Assembly: GCF_900187425.1 (NCBI RefSeq) | Contig: NZ_FYDJ01000013.1 | Location: 1 to 64,000, forward strand | Direction of reading: 5' to 3' | DNA: 64,000 nt | From: Pseudomonas sp. Irchel s3h14 | Lineage (GTDB): Bacteria > Pseudomonadota > Gammaproteobacteria > Pseudomonadales > Pseudomonadaceae | Shown here: positions 35,461 to 44,164 of the stretch, in pieces | Layout: every line of letters begins with the position of its first letter | Numbering within the stretch: position 1 is the first letter of the stretch | Notes under the pieces: generated by a model | Told to the model about the DNA's origin: nothing | Databases searched by the model: none | The model's input: only the letters and a program-made list of their open reading frames with translations | Program-made: the position numbers and the translations under genes

Positions 35461-35477
35461 AAGTTTATCGCAACGAA

Positions 35478-36701
35478 TCAGTCACGCACGTAAATGATTT
35501 CCGGACCGTCTTCGTCATCCACATCTTCTTCGTCCCAATCATCGTCGCCGATGTCATGGACCGACTTCACGCCGCTACGGCGCAGGGCACGCTGGTCATC
35601 CAGGGCCTGCAGCTGAGCACGGGCTTCGTCTTCGATATGCCGATCGAGCTCGGCCAACTCTTCTTTGTAAACCGGGTCGTTAGCCAGGCGATCAGCACGG
35701 TCTTCCATGTAACGCATGATGTCGTGGCAAAGACGCTCGGTGCCCAGCTTGGAAATAGCCGAGATCACGTAGACCGGACCGGTCCATTCCAGGCGATCAA
35801 CGATTTCCTTGACGCGAGCATCGTGCTCTTCTTCGAGGATCTGGTCGCACTTGTTCAGCACCAACCAACGATCACGTTCAGCCAGGGACGGGCTGAACTT
35901 GGTCAGCTCGCTGACGATCACTTCAGCAGCATCTGGCGCGCTGGCGTCATCGAGCGGCGCCATGTCCACGAGGTGCAGCAGCAAACGGGTACGCGACAAG
36001 TGCTTGAGGAAGCGAATCCCCAGGCCTGCGCCATCGGAAGCACCTTCGATCAGACCCGGAATGTCCGCGACCACGAAGCTTTTCCAGCGATCGACGCTGA
36101 CCACACCCAGGTTCGGCACCAGCGTGGTGAACGGGTAGTCGGCGACTTTCGGCTTGGCGGCCGACACCGAACGAATGAAGGTGCTTTTGCCAGCGTTCGG
36201 CAAGCCCAGCAGACCGACGTCAGCCAACACTTTCATTTCCAGCTTCAGATCACGCGCCTCACCCGGCTTACCCGGAGTGGTCTGGCGCGGAGCACGGTTG
36301 GTACTGGACTTGAATCGGGTGTTACCCAGACCGTGCCAGCCGCCGTGAGCAACCAGCAGTTTCTGACCAGCCTTGGTCAGGTCGCCAATCACTTCCTGAG
36401 TAGCGGAGTCGATGACGGTAGTGCCGACCGGAACACGCAGGACCAGCTCTTCACCTTTCTTGCCGGTGCAGTCAGTGCTGCCGCCGTTGGAACCACGCTC
36501 GGCATCAAAGTGCCGGGTGTAACGGTAGTCCACCAGGGTGTTGAGGTTTTCGTCGGCGATCATGTAGACCGAGCCGCCATCACCACCGTCACCGCCGTTC
36601 GGGCCGCCGTTTTCAATGAATTTTTCGCGACGGAAGCTCATGCAACCGTTGCCGCCGTCGCCGGCCTTTACTCGAATCGATACTTCATCAACAAACTTCA
36701 T
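35478..36701 (-). CDS. obgE: Ribosome-associated GTPase Obg (CgtA)
   Basis: A 407-residue GTPase involved in 50S maturation and the stringent response. The glycine-rich Obg fold (1-158) includes GGNGCMSFRREKF and GGPNGGDGGDGG. The G domain has G1 GLPNAGKST (about 166-174), G3 DIPGLIEGA and G4 NKCD. An acidic C-terminus (DDDWDEEDVDDEDG) typical of proteobacterial Obg ends the protein. ATG 36701 (MKFVDEVSI) is the family start. Downstream of rplU-rpmA as in most bacteria. Confidence 0.96.
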   Translation of the reverse strand: MKFVDEVSIRVKAGDGGNGCMSFRREKFIENGGPNGGDGGDGGSVYMIADENLNTLVDYRYTRHFDAERGSNGGSTDCTGKKGEELVLRVPVGTTVIDSATQEVIGDLTKAGQKLLVAHGGWHGLGNTRFKSSTNRAPRQTTPGKPGEARDLKLEMKVLADVGLLGLPNAGKSTFIRSVSAAKPKVADYPFTTLVPNLGVVSVDRWKSFVVADIPGLIEGASDGAGLGIRFLKHLSRTRLLLHLVDMAPLDDASAPDAAEVIVSELTKFSPSLAERDRWLVLNKCDQILEEEHDARVKEIVDRLEWTGPVYVISAISKLGTERLCHDIMRYMEDRADRLANDPVYKEELAELDRHIEDEARAQLQALDDQRALRRSGVKSVHDIGDDDWDEEDVDDEDGPEIIYVRD

Positions 36702-36849
36702 AACAAAACGCCTCTCGTCATACGGACGAGCCGAAAAAACCAAGACATAAGACTCTTGCAAAAATGAGCGCAGCGACCTCAATCAACGACCGCAAATCCA
36801 GCGCTGGAGCCCATCACAAACAGCTTTGCAAGAGACTCACCCCACAAAC

Positions 36850-36880
36850 GAAAAAGCCCCGTCGCGAGACAGGGCTTTTC
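36850..36880 (-). terminator. Terminator or attenuator between rpmA and obgE
   Basis: GAAAAAGCCCC / AGGGCTTTTTC inverted repeat with a T tract on the minus strand, 15 bp after the rpmA stop. It probably reduces transcription into obgE. Confidence 0.8.
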
Positions 36881-36894
36881 CAGCAACTACGTAA

Positions 36895-37170
36895 TTATGC
36901 CGCGACGACTTCAGTCTTCGGGACAATGCTCACGTAACGGCGGTTGAAAGCGCCTTTTACTTCAAACTTGATCACGCCGTCGATTTTAGCGAACAGAGTG
37001 TGATCTTTACCCATGCCAACACCGTAACCGGCGTGGAATTGGGTGCCGCGCTGACGCACGATGATGTTGCCCGGAATGATAACCTGGCCGCCATACATCT
37101 TCACGCCAAGGCGTTTGGCTTCTGAGTCGCGACCGTTACGGGTACTACCACCAGCTTTTTTGTGTGCCAT
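36895..37170 (-). CDS. rpmA: 50S ribosomal protein L27
   Basis: A 91-residue L27. The N-terminus MAHKKAGGSTRNGRDS, which reaches the peptidyl transferase centre, is intact with no extra N-terminal cleavage sequence of the Firmicutes type. It is slightly longer than E. coli L27 (85 residues), with a KTEVVAA tail. It lies 34 bp after rplU in the same operon. Confidence 0.96.
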   Translation of the reverse strand: MAHKKAGGSTRNGRDSEAKRLGVKMYGGQVIIPGNIIVRQRGTQFHAGYGVGMGKDHTLFAKIDGVIKFEVKGAFNRRYVSIVPKTEVVAA

Positions 37171-37204
37171 GAGTCAATTCTCCTAGTGAGGAATTAGGCT
37201 GAAA

Positions 37205-37519
37205 TTAAGCCTGAATACCGGTGATTTTGATCTCGGTGTACCACTGGCGGTGGCCCATACGCTTCATGTGGTGCTTACGACGACGGAACTTGATGATGCG
37301 GACTTTATCGTGACGACCTTGGGAGATCACTTCAGCCACAACGGTAGCGCCAGCAACAACTGGAGCGCCGATGTTCACGTCATCGCCATTGGCGACCAAC
37401 AGAACGCGATCAAAAGTAACGGATTCGCCGGTAGCGATTTCCAGTTTTTCGATCTTCAGGTATTCACCTGGGGCGACCTTGTATTGCTTGCCACCAGTAA
37501 CAATTACTGCGTACGACAT
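37205..37519 (-). CDS. rplU: 50S ribosomal protein L21
   Basis: A 104-residue L21, starting MSYAVIVTGGKQYKV and containing the conserved FRRRKHHMKRMGHRQ basic stretch near the C-terminus. ATG 37519 has a GGAGAAAT site; an open frame 20 codons upstream is leader sequence, not part of the mature protein. First gene of rplU-rpmA(-obgE), divergent from ispB. Confidence 0.96.
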   Translation of the reverse strand: MSYAVIVTGGKQYKVAPGEYLKIEKLEIATGESVTFDRVLLVANGDDVNIGAPVVAGATVVAEVISQGRHDKVRIIKFRRRKHHMKRMGHRQWYTEIKITGIQA

Positions 37520-37759
37520 GGTATTTCTCCGATAATCCTGCTCACCCAGCTCTTTATAAGAAGAGGTATTGGCTGGCATGGCTGCATTGGGCTGGAAGGC
37601 CTGTTTGCAATTGCGTAAGGCAGGTGCTGCCCAGGAAGTTCAGGGTGCGCGATTGTACGCAAGCTGTCGGGGCGATGCAAGAGGCCGTCCATCGTACCTT
37701 GACACCCGCCGACGTGGGTCCTAGCATGCCGCGCAACCCTTCTGGAGCAACTGTCGCTG

Positions 37760-38728
37760 ATGCAACCCCAAGCTTTCTACCGCGCGGTGGCGGACGATTT
37801 TAGCGCCGTCGACGGCATCATCAAGAAGCAGCTGACTTCCCGAGTGCCGCTGGTATCGAAAATCGGCGATTACATTACCTCGGCTGGCGGTAAACGCCTG
37901 CGCCCTCTATTAGTGTTGCTGTGTGGCAAGGCTCTGGGTCGCGAAGGCGATGACCTGCGCCTGCTGGCCGCAACCATCGAGTTCCTGCACACCGCGACCC
38001 TGCTGCATGACGACGTGGTCGACATGTCCGGCATGCGCCGTGGCCGCTCGACGGCCAACGCCATGTGGGGCAACGCGCCAAGCGTGCTGGTGGGCGACTT
38101 CCTGTATTCGCGGTCCTTCGAAATGATGGTCGAACTGGGCTCCATGCCGGTGATGAAAATCCTTTCGCAAGCCACGCGCATCATCGCTGAAGGCGAAGTG
38201 TTGCAGCTGTCCAAGGTTCGTGACGCCAGCACCACCGAAGAAACCTACATGGAAGTCATCCGCGGCAAGACCGCGATGCTCTTCGAAGCGTCGACCCATA
38301 GTGCTGCAGCGCTCTGCGAAGCGACATCGGAACAGTCAGAAGCCCTGCGTACATTCGGCGATCATCTGGGCGTGGCGTTCCAATTGGTCGATGACCTGCT
38401 GGACTACAAAGGCGACGCCGAAACCCTGGGCAAGAACGTCGGTGACGATCTGGCTGAAGGCAAACCGACCCTGCCGCTGATCTACACCATGCGCGAAGGC
38501 ACGCCGGAGCAGGCTGCCCTGGTGCGCAAGGCGATCCAGAAAGGCGGCATCGAAGACCTGGAAAGCATCCGCGAAGCCGTGGAAGCCTCAGGTTCGCTGG
38601 ATTACACCGCGCAACTGGCCCGTGACTACGTCGCCCGAGCGATCAAGTGCCTCGACGCGCTGCCTGCCAGCGAATACCGCGATGCACTGGTCGAATTGAG
38701 CGAATTTGCGGTCGCCCGTACGCACTAA
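37760..38728 (+). CDS. ispB: Polyprenyl diphosphate synthase (IspB)
   Basis: A 322-residue trans-prenyltransferase making the C40-C45 side chain of ubiquinone. The two aspartate-rich motifs are clear: LLHDDVVDM (about 83-91) and LVDDLLDYKG (about 209-218). GGKRLRPLLVLL (about 43-54) contributes pyrophosphate binding. The ispB gene lies opposite rplU in Pseudomonas, as here. The product chain length (octa- or nonaprenyl) cannot be read from the sequence; pseudomonads have Q-9. Confidence 0.93.
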   Translation: MQPQAFYRAVADDFSAVDGIIKKQLTSRVPLVSKIGDYITSAGGKRLRPLLVLLCGKALGREGDDLRLLAATIEFLHTATLLHDDVVDMSGMRRGRSTANAMWGNAPSVLVGDFLYSRSFEMMVELGSMPVMKILSQATRIIAEGEVLQLSKVRDASTTEETYMEVIRGKTAMLFEASTHSAAALCEATSEQSEALRTFGDHLGVAFQLVDDLLDYKGDAETLGKNVGDDLAEGKPTLPLIYTMREGTPEQAALVRKAIQKGGIEDLESIREAVEASGSLDYTAQLARDYVARAIKCLDALPASEYRDALVELSEFAVARTH

Positions 38729-38736
38729 CACGCCCC

Positions 38737-38843
38737 CTGTAGGAGCAGAGCTTGCTCGCGAAGGCGATCTACCAGTCGACACCCATCTGACTGATACATC
38801 GCCTTCGCGGGCAAGTCGGGACGCCGCACCGCTCGCTCCTACA
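38737..38843. repeat. REP pair (TGTAGGAGC type)
   Basis: TGTAGGAGCAGAGCTTGCTCGCGAAGGCG at the left; at the right an inverted partner interrupted by extra bases (CGGGCAAG ... GCTCGCTCCTACA), so this copy is degenerate. Confidence 0.75.
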
Positions 38844-38921
38844 AATCATGCGTCGCCCCTCGCCCGCTAAAAACCCTATACAATGTGCGCTTTTTAGCGA
38901 TCCTGAATCCAAGGAGCTTTA

Positions 38922-39263
38922 GTGAGCACGTTGCCACCCTGCCCAAAATGCAATTCTGAATACACCTACGAAGACGGCGCCCAGCTGATCTGCCCTGAGT
39001 GCGCCCACGAGTGGTCCGCCAGCGGCGAAGCCGAAGCAGTGTCCGATGACACCGTGAAAAAGGATTCGGTCGGCAACGTCCTGCAGGACGGCGACACCAT
39101 CACCGTGATCAAGGACCTCAAGGTCAAAGGCACGTCGCTGGTGGTCAAGGTCGGCACCAAGGTCAAGAACATCCGCCTGTGCGATGGTGATCACGACATC
39201 GACTGCAAGATCGACGGCATCGGCCCGATGAAACTCAAATCCGAGTTCGTCAGAAAAGTCTGA
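38922..39263 (+). CDS. yjdM: Zinc-ribbon PhnA-family protein (YjdM)
   Basis: A 113-residue protein with an N-terminal zinc ribbon (C7, C10, C24, C27) and a C-terminal PhnA domain (DTVKKDSVGNVLQDGD..., TSLVVKVGTKVKNIRLC). Named after the E. coli phn locus but not part of phosphonate breakdown itself; the function is unknown. Starts at GTG behind a strong AAGGAG six bases upstream, which decides the start. Monocistronic. Confidence 0.9.
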   Translation: MSTLPPCPKCNSEYTYEDGAQLICPECAHEWSASGEAEAVSDDTVKKDSVGNVLQDGDTITVIKDLKVKGTSLVVKVGTKVKNIRLCDGDHDIDCKIDGIGPMKLKSEFVRKV

Positions 39264-39412
39264 GCCTGCTGTATTCCATCCCGCGTCCTGCGTGGGATGG
39301 TGCTTCACCCTCCCCCCGCTTCGCCCAACAATCCCTCGCAATAGCCAAACGCCAGCCGTTTTGACCTTACGCAACCTTTACCCTTAAAAAAACACAAACC
39401 GCCAATAGGTCC

Positions 39413-39444
39413 TTGCTATTTGATGAATAAGAATTATTCTCATT
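39413..39444 (+). promoter_or_regulatory. Promoter overlapped by a Fur box
   Basis: TAAGAAT-T-ATTCTCA (39428-39442) is a 7-1-7 inverted repeat fitting the Fur consensus. It overlaps the -10 hexamer TATTCT (39435-39440) of a promoter with -35 TTGCTA (39413-39418). Fur bound with ferrous iron would block it. Confidence 0.75.
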
Positions 39445-39470
39445 GAAACCCATCAATGGAGATGAGACCC

Positions 39471-39728
39471 ATGACTTATTTGATCGACGCCTGGCTGGAC
39501 CGCCCACACCCTTACCTCAGGATCCTGCATCGGGAAACCGGGGAAGTCTGTGCGGTGCTTGAAGAAGAAGCCTTGAACGAGCTGCAGGATCAGGGTGATC
39601 TGGACGTCAACGGCTTGAGTTCCAGCGAGCCGGTGGTGCTCAAGGAACTGGTGCGCAATCTGTTTCTGTTCTGCTATGCCCGGGCATTGCGCCCGACAAG
39701 CGAACTGCACCACAAGATCGAAATATGA
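39471..39728 (+). CDS. Small iron-starvation protein (homologue of P. aeruginosa PA4570)
   Basis: An 85-residue soluble protein, MTYLIDAWLDRPHPYL..., with no recognised domain, signal peptide or membrane helix. Position (after rplU-rpmA-ispB) and sequence recall the P. aeruginosa gene PA4570, one of the genes most strongly induced by iron limitation. The Fur box just upstream supports the same control here. ATG 39471 lies eight bases after GGAGATGAG; a start five codons earlier falls inside this site. The function is unknown; a role in iron sparing is a guess. Confidence 0.7.
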   Translation: MTYLIDAWLDRPHPYLRILHRETGEVCAVLEEEALNELQDQGDLDVNGLSSSEPVVLKELVRNLFLFCYARALRPTSELHHKIEI

Positions 39729-39741
39729 GAAACACAAAACC

Positions 39742-39832
39742 TTGTAGGAGCAAAGCTTGCTCGCGATACAGACGACTCGGTTCCGACTTGAAACAGAGTT
39801 GATGCTTTCGCGGGCAAGCCTCGCCCCTACAG
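39742..39832. repeat. REP pair (TGTAGGAGC type)
   Basis: TGTAGGAGCAAAGCTTGCTCGCGA and an inverted GCGGGCAAGCCTCGCCCCTACA, separated by about 40 bp. Confidence 0.82.
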
Positions 39833-39843
39833 AGTTACAGGGA

Positions 39844-40461
39844 TTACAGAACGTCGAGCAGTTCGACGTCGAATACCAGTACGCTGTGCGGCGGAATGCT
39901 GCCAACGCCTTGAGCGCCGTAAGCCAGTTCGCTCGGCACGTACAGACGCCATTTGCTGCCGGCGTTCATCAGTTGCAGGGCTTCGGTCCAGCCAGCGATC
40001 ACGCCGCCAACCGGGAATTCTGCAGGCTGACCACGATCGTAGGAGCTGTCGAACACAGTGCCGTCGATCAGAGTGCCGTGGTAGTGAGTGCGCACTTGAT
40101 CTTCACGGGTTGGCTTGGCGCCTTCACCCTGAGTCAGCACTTCGAATTGCAGGCCGGAAGCCAGGGTGGTGATGCCGTCACGCTTGGCGTTTTCAGCCAG
40201 GAATGCCAGGCCTTCGCCAGCAGCGGCTTCAGCTTTGGCAGCTGCTTCAGCTTGCATGATTTCGCGAATGACCTTGAAGCTCGCGGACATTTCTTCCTGA
40301 CCCACACGGCTTTCCTTGCCGGCGAAAGCGTCGGTCAGACCTGCCAGGATCGCGTCCAGGCTAACGCCCGGTGGCGGGTTGTCGCGCAGTTGGTCGCCCA
40401 ACTGACGGCCAATACCGTAGCTGACGCGGGTTTCGTCGGTGGACAGATTTACTTCGGACAT
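39844..40461 (-). CDS. fklB: FKBP-type peptidyl-prolyl isomerase FklB
   Basis: A 205-residue two-domain isomerase of the FklB/Mip type. A helical dimerisation domain (1-100; RVSYGIGRQLGDQL) precedes a C-terminal FKBP domain (about 110-205) with HYHGTLIDGTVFDSS, PAEFPVGGVIAGWTEAL and PSELAYGAQG. No signal peptide is present, so it is cytoplasmic, unlike FkpA or Mip. ATG 40461 (MSEVNLSTDE) is chosen; the upstream in-frame extension lacks domain support. Confidence 0.93.
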   Translation of the reverse strand: MSEVNLSTDETRVSYGIGRQLGDQLRDNPPPGVSLDAILAGLTDAFAGKESRVGQEEMSASFKVIREIMQAEAAAKAEAAAGEGLAFLAENAKRDGITTLASGLQFEVLTQGEGAKPTREDQVRTHYHGTLIDGTVFDSSYDRGQPAEFPVGGVIAGWTEALQLMNAGSKWRLYVPSELAYGAQGVGSIPPHSVLVFDVELLDVL

Positions 40462-40582
40462 GACACTGCTCCGCTGTGCGGACGGCCCTGGAACTTGCCG
40501 TGCGTACACAGCGCGTCCCGGAGCGCCCGGAACCAAAAGGGCCAGCAGACTAGCACAGATGCCATTGCGTTGATGAGAGGCG

Positions 40583-40882
40583 TCAGTGCTGACACCCGAT
40601 CGGGACCTTCAGACTCTCTTCGGTGCTGCCCCCTAGCCCGCACATTTCATCATGAACCGAGGTGTGCACAAGGTTGAATGGCAAGTGGGGGAAGGAATGA
40701 AGCAATTCACGCGCATGCTCGACCGATCGCAGATGAAACGTCTGGCCGTGGGCATCACTCAATGGATACGCCGCGCCATGCATCCGCGCCTCCAACAGGT
40801 AGATCCCGCCTTCCATCGAGATCAGGTTGAGTTCATCGATCTTCCCGGCGATGGCATAGGCATTCAACTCTTGCAGGTTCAT
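40583..40882 (-). CDS. DUF6482-like small protein
   Basis: A 99-residue soluble protein (MNLQELNAYAIAGKIDELNLISMEGG...) of a family conserved next to fklB in Pseudomonas, probably DUF6482; the family name is from memory. It has no membrane segment and no metal motif. ATG 40882 is used rather than the GTG two codons upstream. No function is known. Confidence 0.65.
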   Translation of the reverse strand: MNLQELNAYAIAGKIDELNLISMEGGIYLLEARMHGAAYPLSDAHGQTFHLRSVEHARELLHSFPHLPFNLVHTSVHDEMCGLGGSTEESLKVPIGCQH

Positions 40883-40962
40883 GAACACACCTCACACAGT
40901 GGCGAGCCAAGATCCTTACAGGCATAGGCCTCGGCGCATCAAAGTACAAGCCACAAACGACA

Positions 40963-40992
40963 CCGCCCGTCTGTTTCGCAACAGACGGGCGG
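40963..40992 (-). terminator. Strong hairpin after the UPF0114 gene
   Basis: CCGCCCGTCTGTT / AACAGACGGGCGG, a 13-bp perfect stem 24 bp after the stop codon. The T tract beyond it is weak on both strands, so it may act as an mRNA-stabilising hairpin instead. Confidence 0.5.
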
Positions 40993-41015
40993 TTTGGTAT
41001 AGCGATAAAAAGCGA

Positions 41016-41504
41016 TTAGTGCTTGGTCAGCTTATCCAGATAACCCATGGCAAACGCCGAAATCACGAAGGTCATGTGGATGACCACATACCACTTCAAA
41101 TGCTCGGGATCGACGTTCTTGGCGTCCATGAAAATCCGCAGCAGGTGGATGGACGAAATGGCCACGATGGAAGCGGCCACCTTCATCTTCAATGAAGAGG
41201 AATCCATGGTGCCCAGCCAGTTGAGCTTTTCCTTGTCGTCGTCGATGTCCAGTTGGGAAACGAAGTTCTCGTAACCGGAAATCATCACCATCACCAGCAA
41301 ACCGCCTACCAGCGCCATGTCGATCAGCGAGAGCAGCACCAGAATCAGATCCGACTCGGCCATCGAGAACACGTTAGGGATGACGTGGAAGACTTCCTGG
41401 AAGAATTTCAGCGCCAGGGCCAGTAGCCCAAGGGACAGACCGAAGTAGATCGGCGCCAGCAGCCAGCGGCTGGCGTACATTGCATTTTCGATAAAGCGTT
41501 CCAT
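41016..41504 (-). CDS. UPF0114 family inner-membrane protein (YqhA type)
   Basis: A 162-residue protein with three to four membrane helices (about 13-33, 55-75, 105-125, 135-155), belonging to the UPF0114/YqhA family. The N-terminal FIENAMYASRWLLAPIYFGL and the central SGYENFVS segments are typical. The function is unknown. Divergent from the lipoprotein gene at 41664. Confidence 0.85.
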   Translation of the reverse strand: MERFIENAMYASRWLLAPIYFGLSLGLLALALKFFQEVFHVIPNVFSMAESDLILVLLSLIDMALVGGLLVMVMISGYENFVSQLDIDDDKEKLNWLGTMDSSSLKMKVAASIVAISSIHLLRIFMDAKNVDPEHLKWYVVIHMTFVISAFAMGYLDKLTKH

Positions 41505-41663
41505 TAAATCTCACACAAGGCCTGGAAATGACCGCGAGTATATCAGCCACCTGTTACACCCAGAAACCGTCGGGAAATCCGCAACCTGCGCGTGTGTGAC
41601 AAGGTTTTTCTGCTAGTGTCCAAAGCATTGACAGCTCAGCGACATCGGACAGGAAGACGGGAA

Positions 41664-43490
41664 ATGGATGTGCGATTGCCTTTAACGAGCGCCGGTATTT
41701 GCCTGGTCTTGCTGATGAGCGCCTGCTCACCCAGCGATGAGAAGCGCCAGGTCAGCCTCGAGGAAAAGACTGCACAGTTCGAGAAGTCTCTGGATGCGAT
41801 TCAGGACCCAAAACTCAAGGATGCCGTGGCTGAACTCGGCGGCTCACTGTTGTTGCTCGAGCGTGCGCAACTCAAGCTCGACAGCAAACCGGTGGAAACA
41901 GAATATGGCGAAGACGCCCTCGCCGTCCTCAAGCACTATCCGACGCCCCAGGCCTTGGTCGACACGTACATCAACGGTCTGTTCGTGCTGCACAAGGACT
42001 CCAGTTCCGACTACCTGACCGACCTGCAACCGGTGTTCCCCTTCAACTTCAACATTCCGGTCGCGTTTCTCTTTCCCCATAGTCTTGAATGGCAATCGGT
42101 GACTTTGAGCAACAAACGCGTCATCCCGTTTCAGCCGGAATGGTCAGAAACCGATCCTGGAATTCAACTGAGCCCATCGAGCTCAAACCTGACCAACCCC
42201 GACGACCTGACGGTGTCCTACCCCTTCATCGATGGGCTGGGTGTAGAACACAAGAACCAGCCACAACCGGTGAGCCTGCAAGGCAAGGTGGAAGTGATCG
42301 CGCCGCGCCAGCTCTACAGCTTCGACCTGACGAAAAAAGATGTCGGCCAGACTCGCACCAACGACAACCTCAGCGTCACCCTGCTGAACCTTGCAAACAA
42401 CTACGCCGAAATCGAATTCAACAACAGCGCGCCACAGGCCCCCGAGGTCGGCGAAACACCGCTGAACCCGCTGATCGTCCAGGCCAAGGACAGCACCGGG
42501 CAATTTCTCTCCCGCTCAGGCTCGATCAACGAAACCACCGCACAAATTGCCTTCTATCAAAAACAGCTGGCGAAAATGCAACAGCAGAAAGCCTGGAGCG
42601 AGAGTTTCGAGAAACAGATCGATGAAGAGCAGCGCGCCTTTGAGAAGCAACAGAGCCACCATTATTCCAAGGTGTACTTCAACGGGCCGATCGAAACTCT
42701 TGAGGTCAGCGTACTGGACTTTTCAACCGCCACGGTGACCCGCAAGGACCTGAACCTGCCGGTACTTCGCTTCGATCCACACACCACGCAAAAGACCATC
42801 CAGCCACTGACGCTGCCGGTGGTGGTGTACGACGACCAGGCCCCGATCTGGCTCAAGGGTGCAACACTTGGCGAGGAACAACTGAAAAAGAGCGTCAGTA
42901 TCAGTCAGTCGGTCGAAGACCCCAGCGCCGCGCGTATCGAGTTCGATCACCCCAAAAGCTTCAATGATGAGCTGCTCGGTACCTCCTTCAGCCCTGGCGA
43001 AAGCCCGGTCAGTTTCTTTACCGAGGACGGTAACGGCAAACGCGATGAGCCGATCGAGTTGCCGCCTGAGGCTTACCAGGTCGATCCTCTGCGCGGCACC
43101 ATCACCTACGACTTGAACCTGTTTCCAGAAACTCCGGCTTACGCGGTGGGCTCCATGCCGCTGTTTCTCGCCACCATCGAAAAGAAAACCATCGACGCCC
43201 ACCAGTTGCCCAAAGGGCTGGCACTCAAAGGCAATGCGCTGGTGGTTGATCTGAAGCAGTTTCCCGCCCAGGACTGGCGTTTCTTCGCCAAGGACGACAG
43301 CGGCAATTATCTGAAGGAGATTCTTTCGGTCCGCCACGATGCGAGCGCAGAAGGCCCGGCATTATTGGGGGTGCATTACTTCTACGGGCAACCTGTCCGT
43401 CTGGAAACCTATCAACGAACCGATCTCTCCACCGTGCAATATGGCTTCGAGGTCAAACTCGACAAGGCGGACACGTCCAACCTTGCTCAA
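41664..43490 (+). CDS. Large uncharacterised lipoprotein
   Basis: A 609-residue protein with a lipoprotein signal; lipobox LMSAC gives lipidated Cys21. The rest is mixed alpha/beta with a Lys/Glu/Gln-rich stretch around residues 295-330 that could be coiled coil. No catalytic motif could be recognised. The start at 41664 follows GGAAGACGGGAA; the open frame upstream would hide the signal peptide. Its place between the UPF0114 and Lon-like genes is shared with P. aeruginosa (around PA4575). The envelope location is firm; the role is unknown. The stop codon follows directly, ending at 43493. Confidence 0.65.
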
Positions 43491-43498
43491 TAGCCTGT

Positions 43499-43840
43499 TC
43501 AGTGCTCGGGCCGAAACTCGAAACCTCCAGTGTTGCGGCAACGGCCACCATTGATTTCCCGCAGCTGGGCTTGCAGGTGCAGGCACCAGATTTGTGGATC
43601 ATCGGCTAGCTCATAGCCGTGCAGGGTGAGACTTTCAACGATGGTGTCGAGGATCGACTCAGCCACAAAGGGACCATGAAACGGGCCCTGAGCTTTGATG
43701 GCAGAAGGTTGTTCGCCGGCCATTCCGGCGGCGAAGAGTAAGGTCCACATGCCCGTATCCCCCGCCAATGGGCGGATGGCACACTCGATACGGGTCACAA
43801 GGCCCAGGCATTGACGGGTGAGGCAGAGGTTGCGCGACAT
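43499..43840 (-). CDS. Conserved hypothetical protein
   Basis: A 113-residue protein, MSRNLCLTRQCLGLVTRIEC..., without a signal peptide or membrane segment. It has six cysteines, three of them near the N-terminus (CLTRQC and IEC), one in WCLHL and one in GRCRNTGG; a metal-binding role is possible but unproven. I do not recognise the family. Convergent with the lipoprotein gene and separated by 5 bp, which supports a real gene end here. GC content and codon use look like the neighbours. Confidence 0.6.
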   Translation of the reverse strand: MSRNLCLTRQCLGLVTRIECAIRPLAGDTGMWTLLFAAGMAGEQPSAIKAQGPFHGPFVAESILDTIVESLTLHGYELADDPQIWCLHLQAQLREINGGRCRNTGGFEFRPEH

Positions 43841-44044
43841 GGCGGCGACCCTCGGTAGATCCGGTATTCAGCCCCCACGGGAGGGCTGTCTCGATCCAGT
43901 GATTACTGTCGATATCCTTGACCTGAGAATAGAGGAAAAGTCTGACTAGCACGTCAAGTGAGACCAGAAGGCGCCGAATGGTCATTGTGTGAATATTGAC
44001 GCCAGACTGATGGCACTTTTGATCTGAATGTCGATTCCGACAAC

Positions 44045-44138
44045 CTGTAGGAGCCGAGCTTGCTCGCGATGGCGGACTTTCAGCCAACAGTGATGTTGAA
44101 TGTCAGTGCCTCATCGCGAGCAAGCTCGGCTCCTACAG
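44045..44138. repeat. REP pair (TGTAGGAGC type) in a gene-free gap
   Basis: Near-perfect inverted CTGTAGGAGCCGAGCTTGCT / AGCAAGCTCGGCTCCTACAG, separated by about 50 bp. It occupies the gap 43841-44164, which otherwise shows no gene. Confidence 0.88.
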
Positions 44139-44164
44139 GGGATTGAGGTGATCTCAGGTTTGTA

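Noticed and set aside
37520..37579. N-terminal extension of L21 (20 codons)
   Set aside because: Not present in known L21 proteins; the ATG at 37519 has the ribosome binding site.
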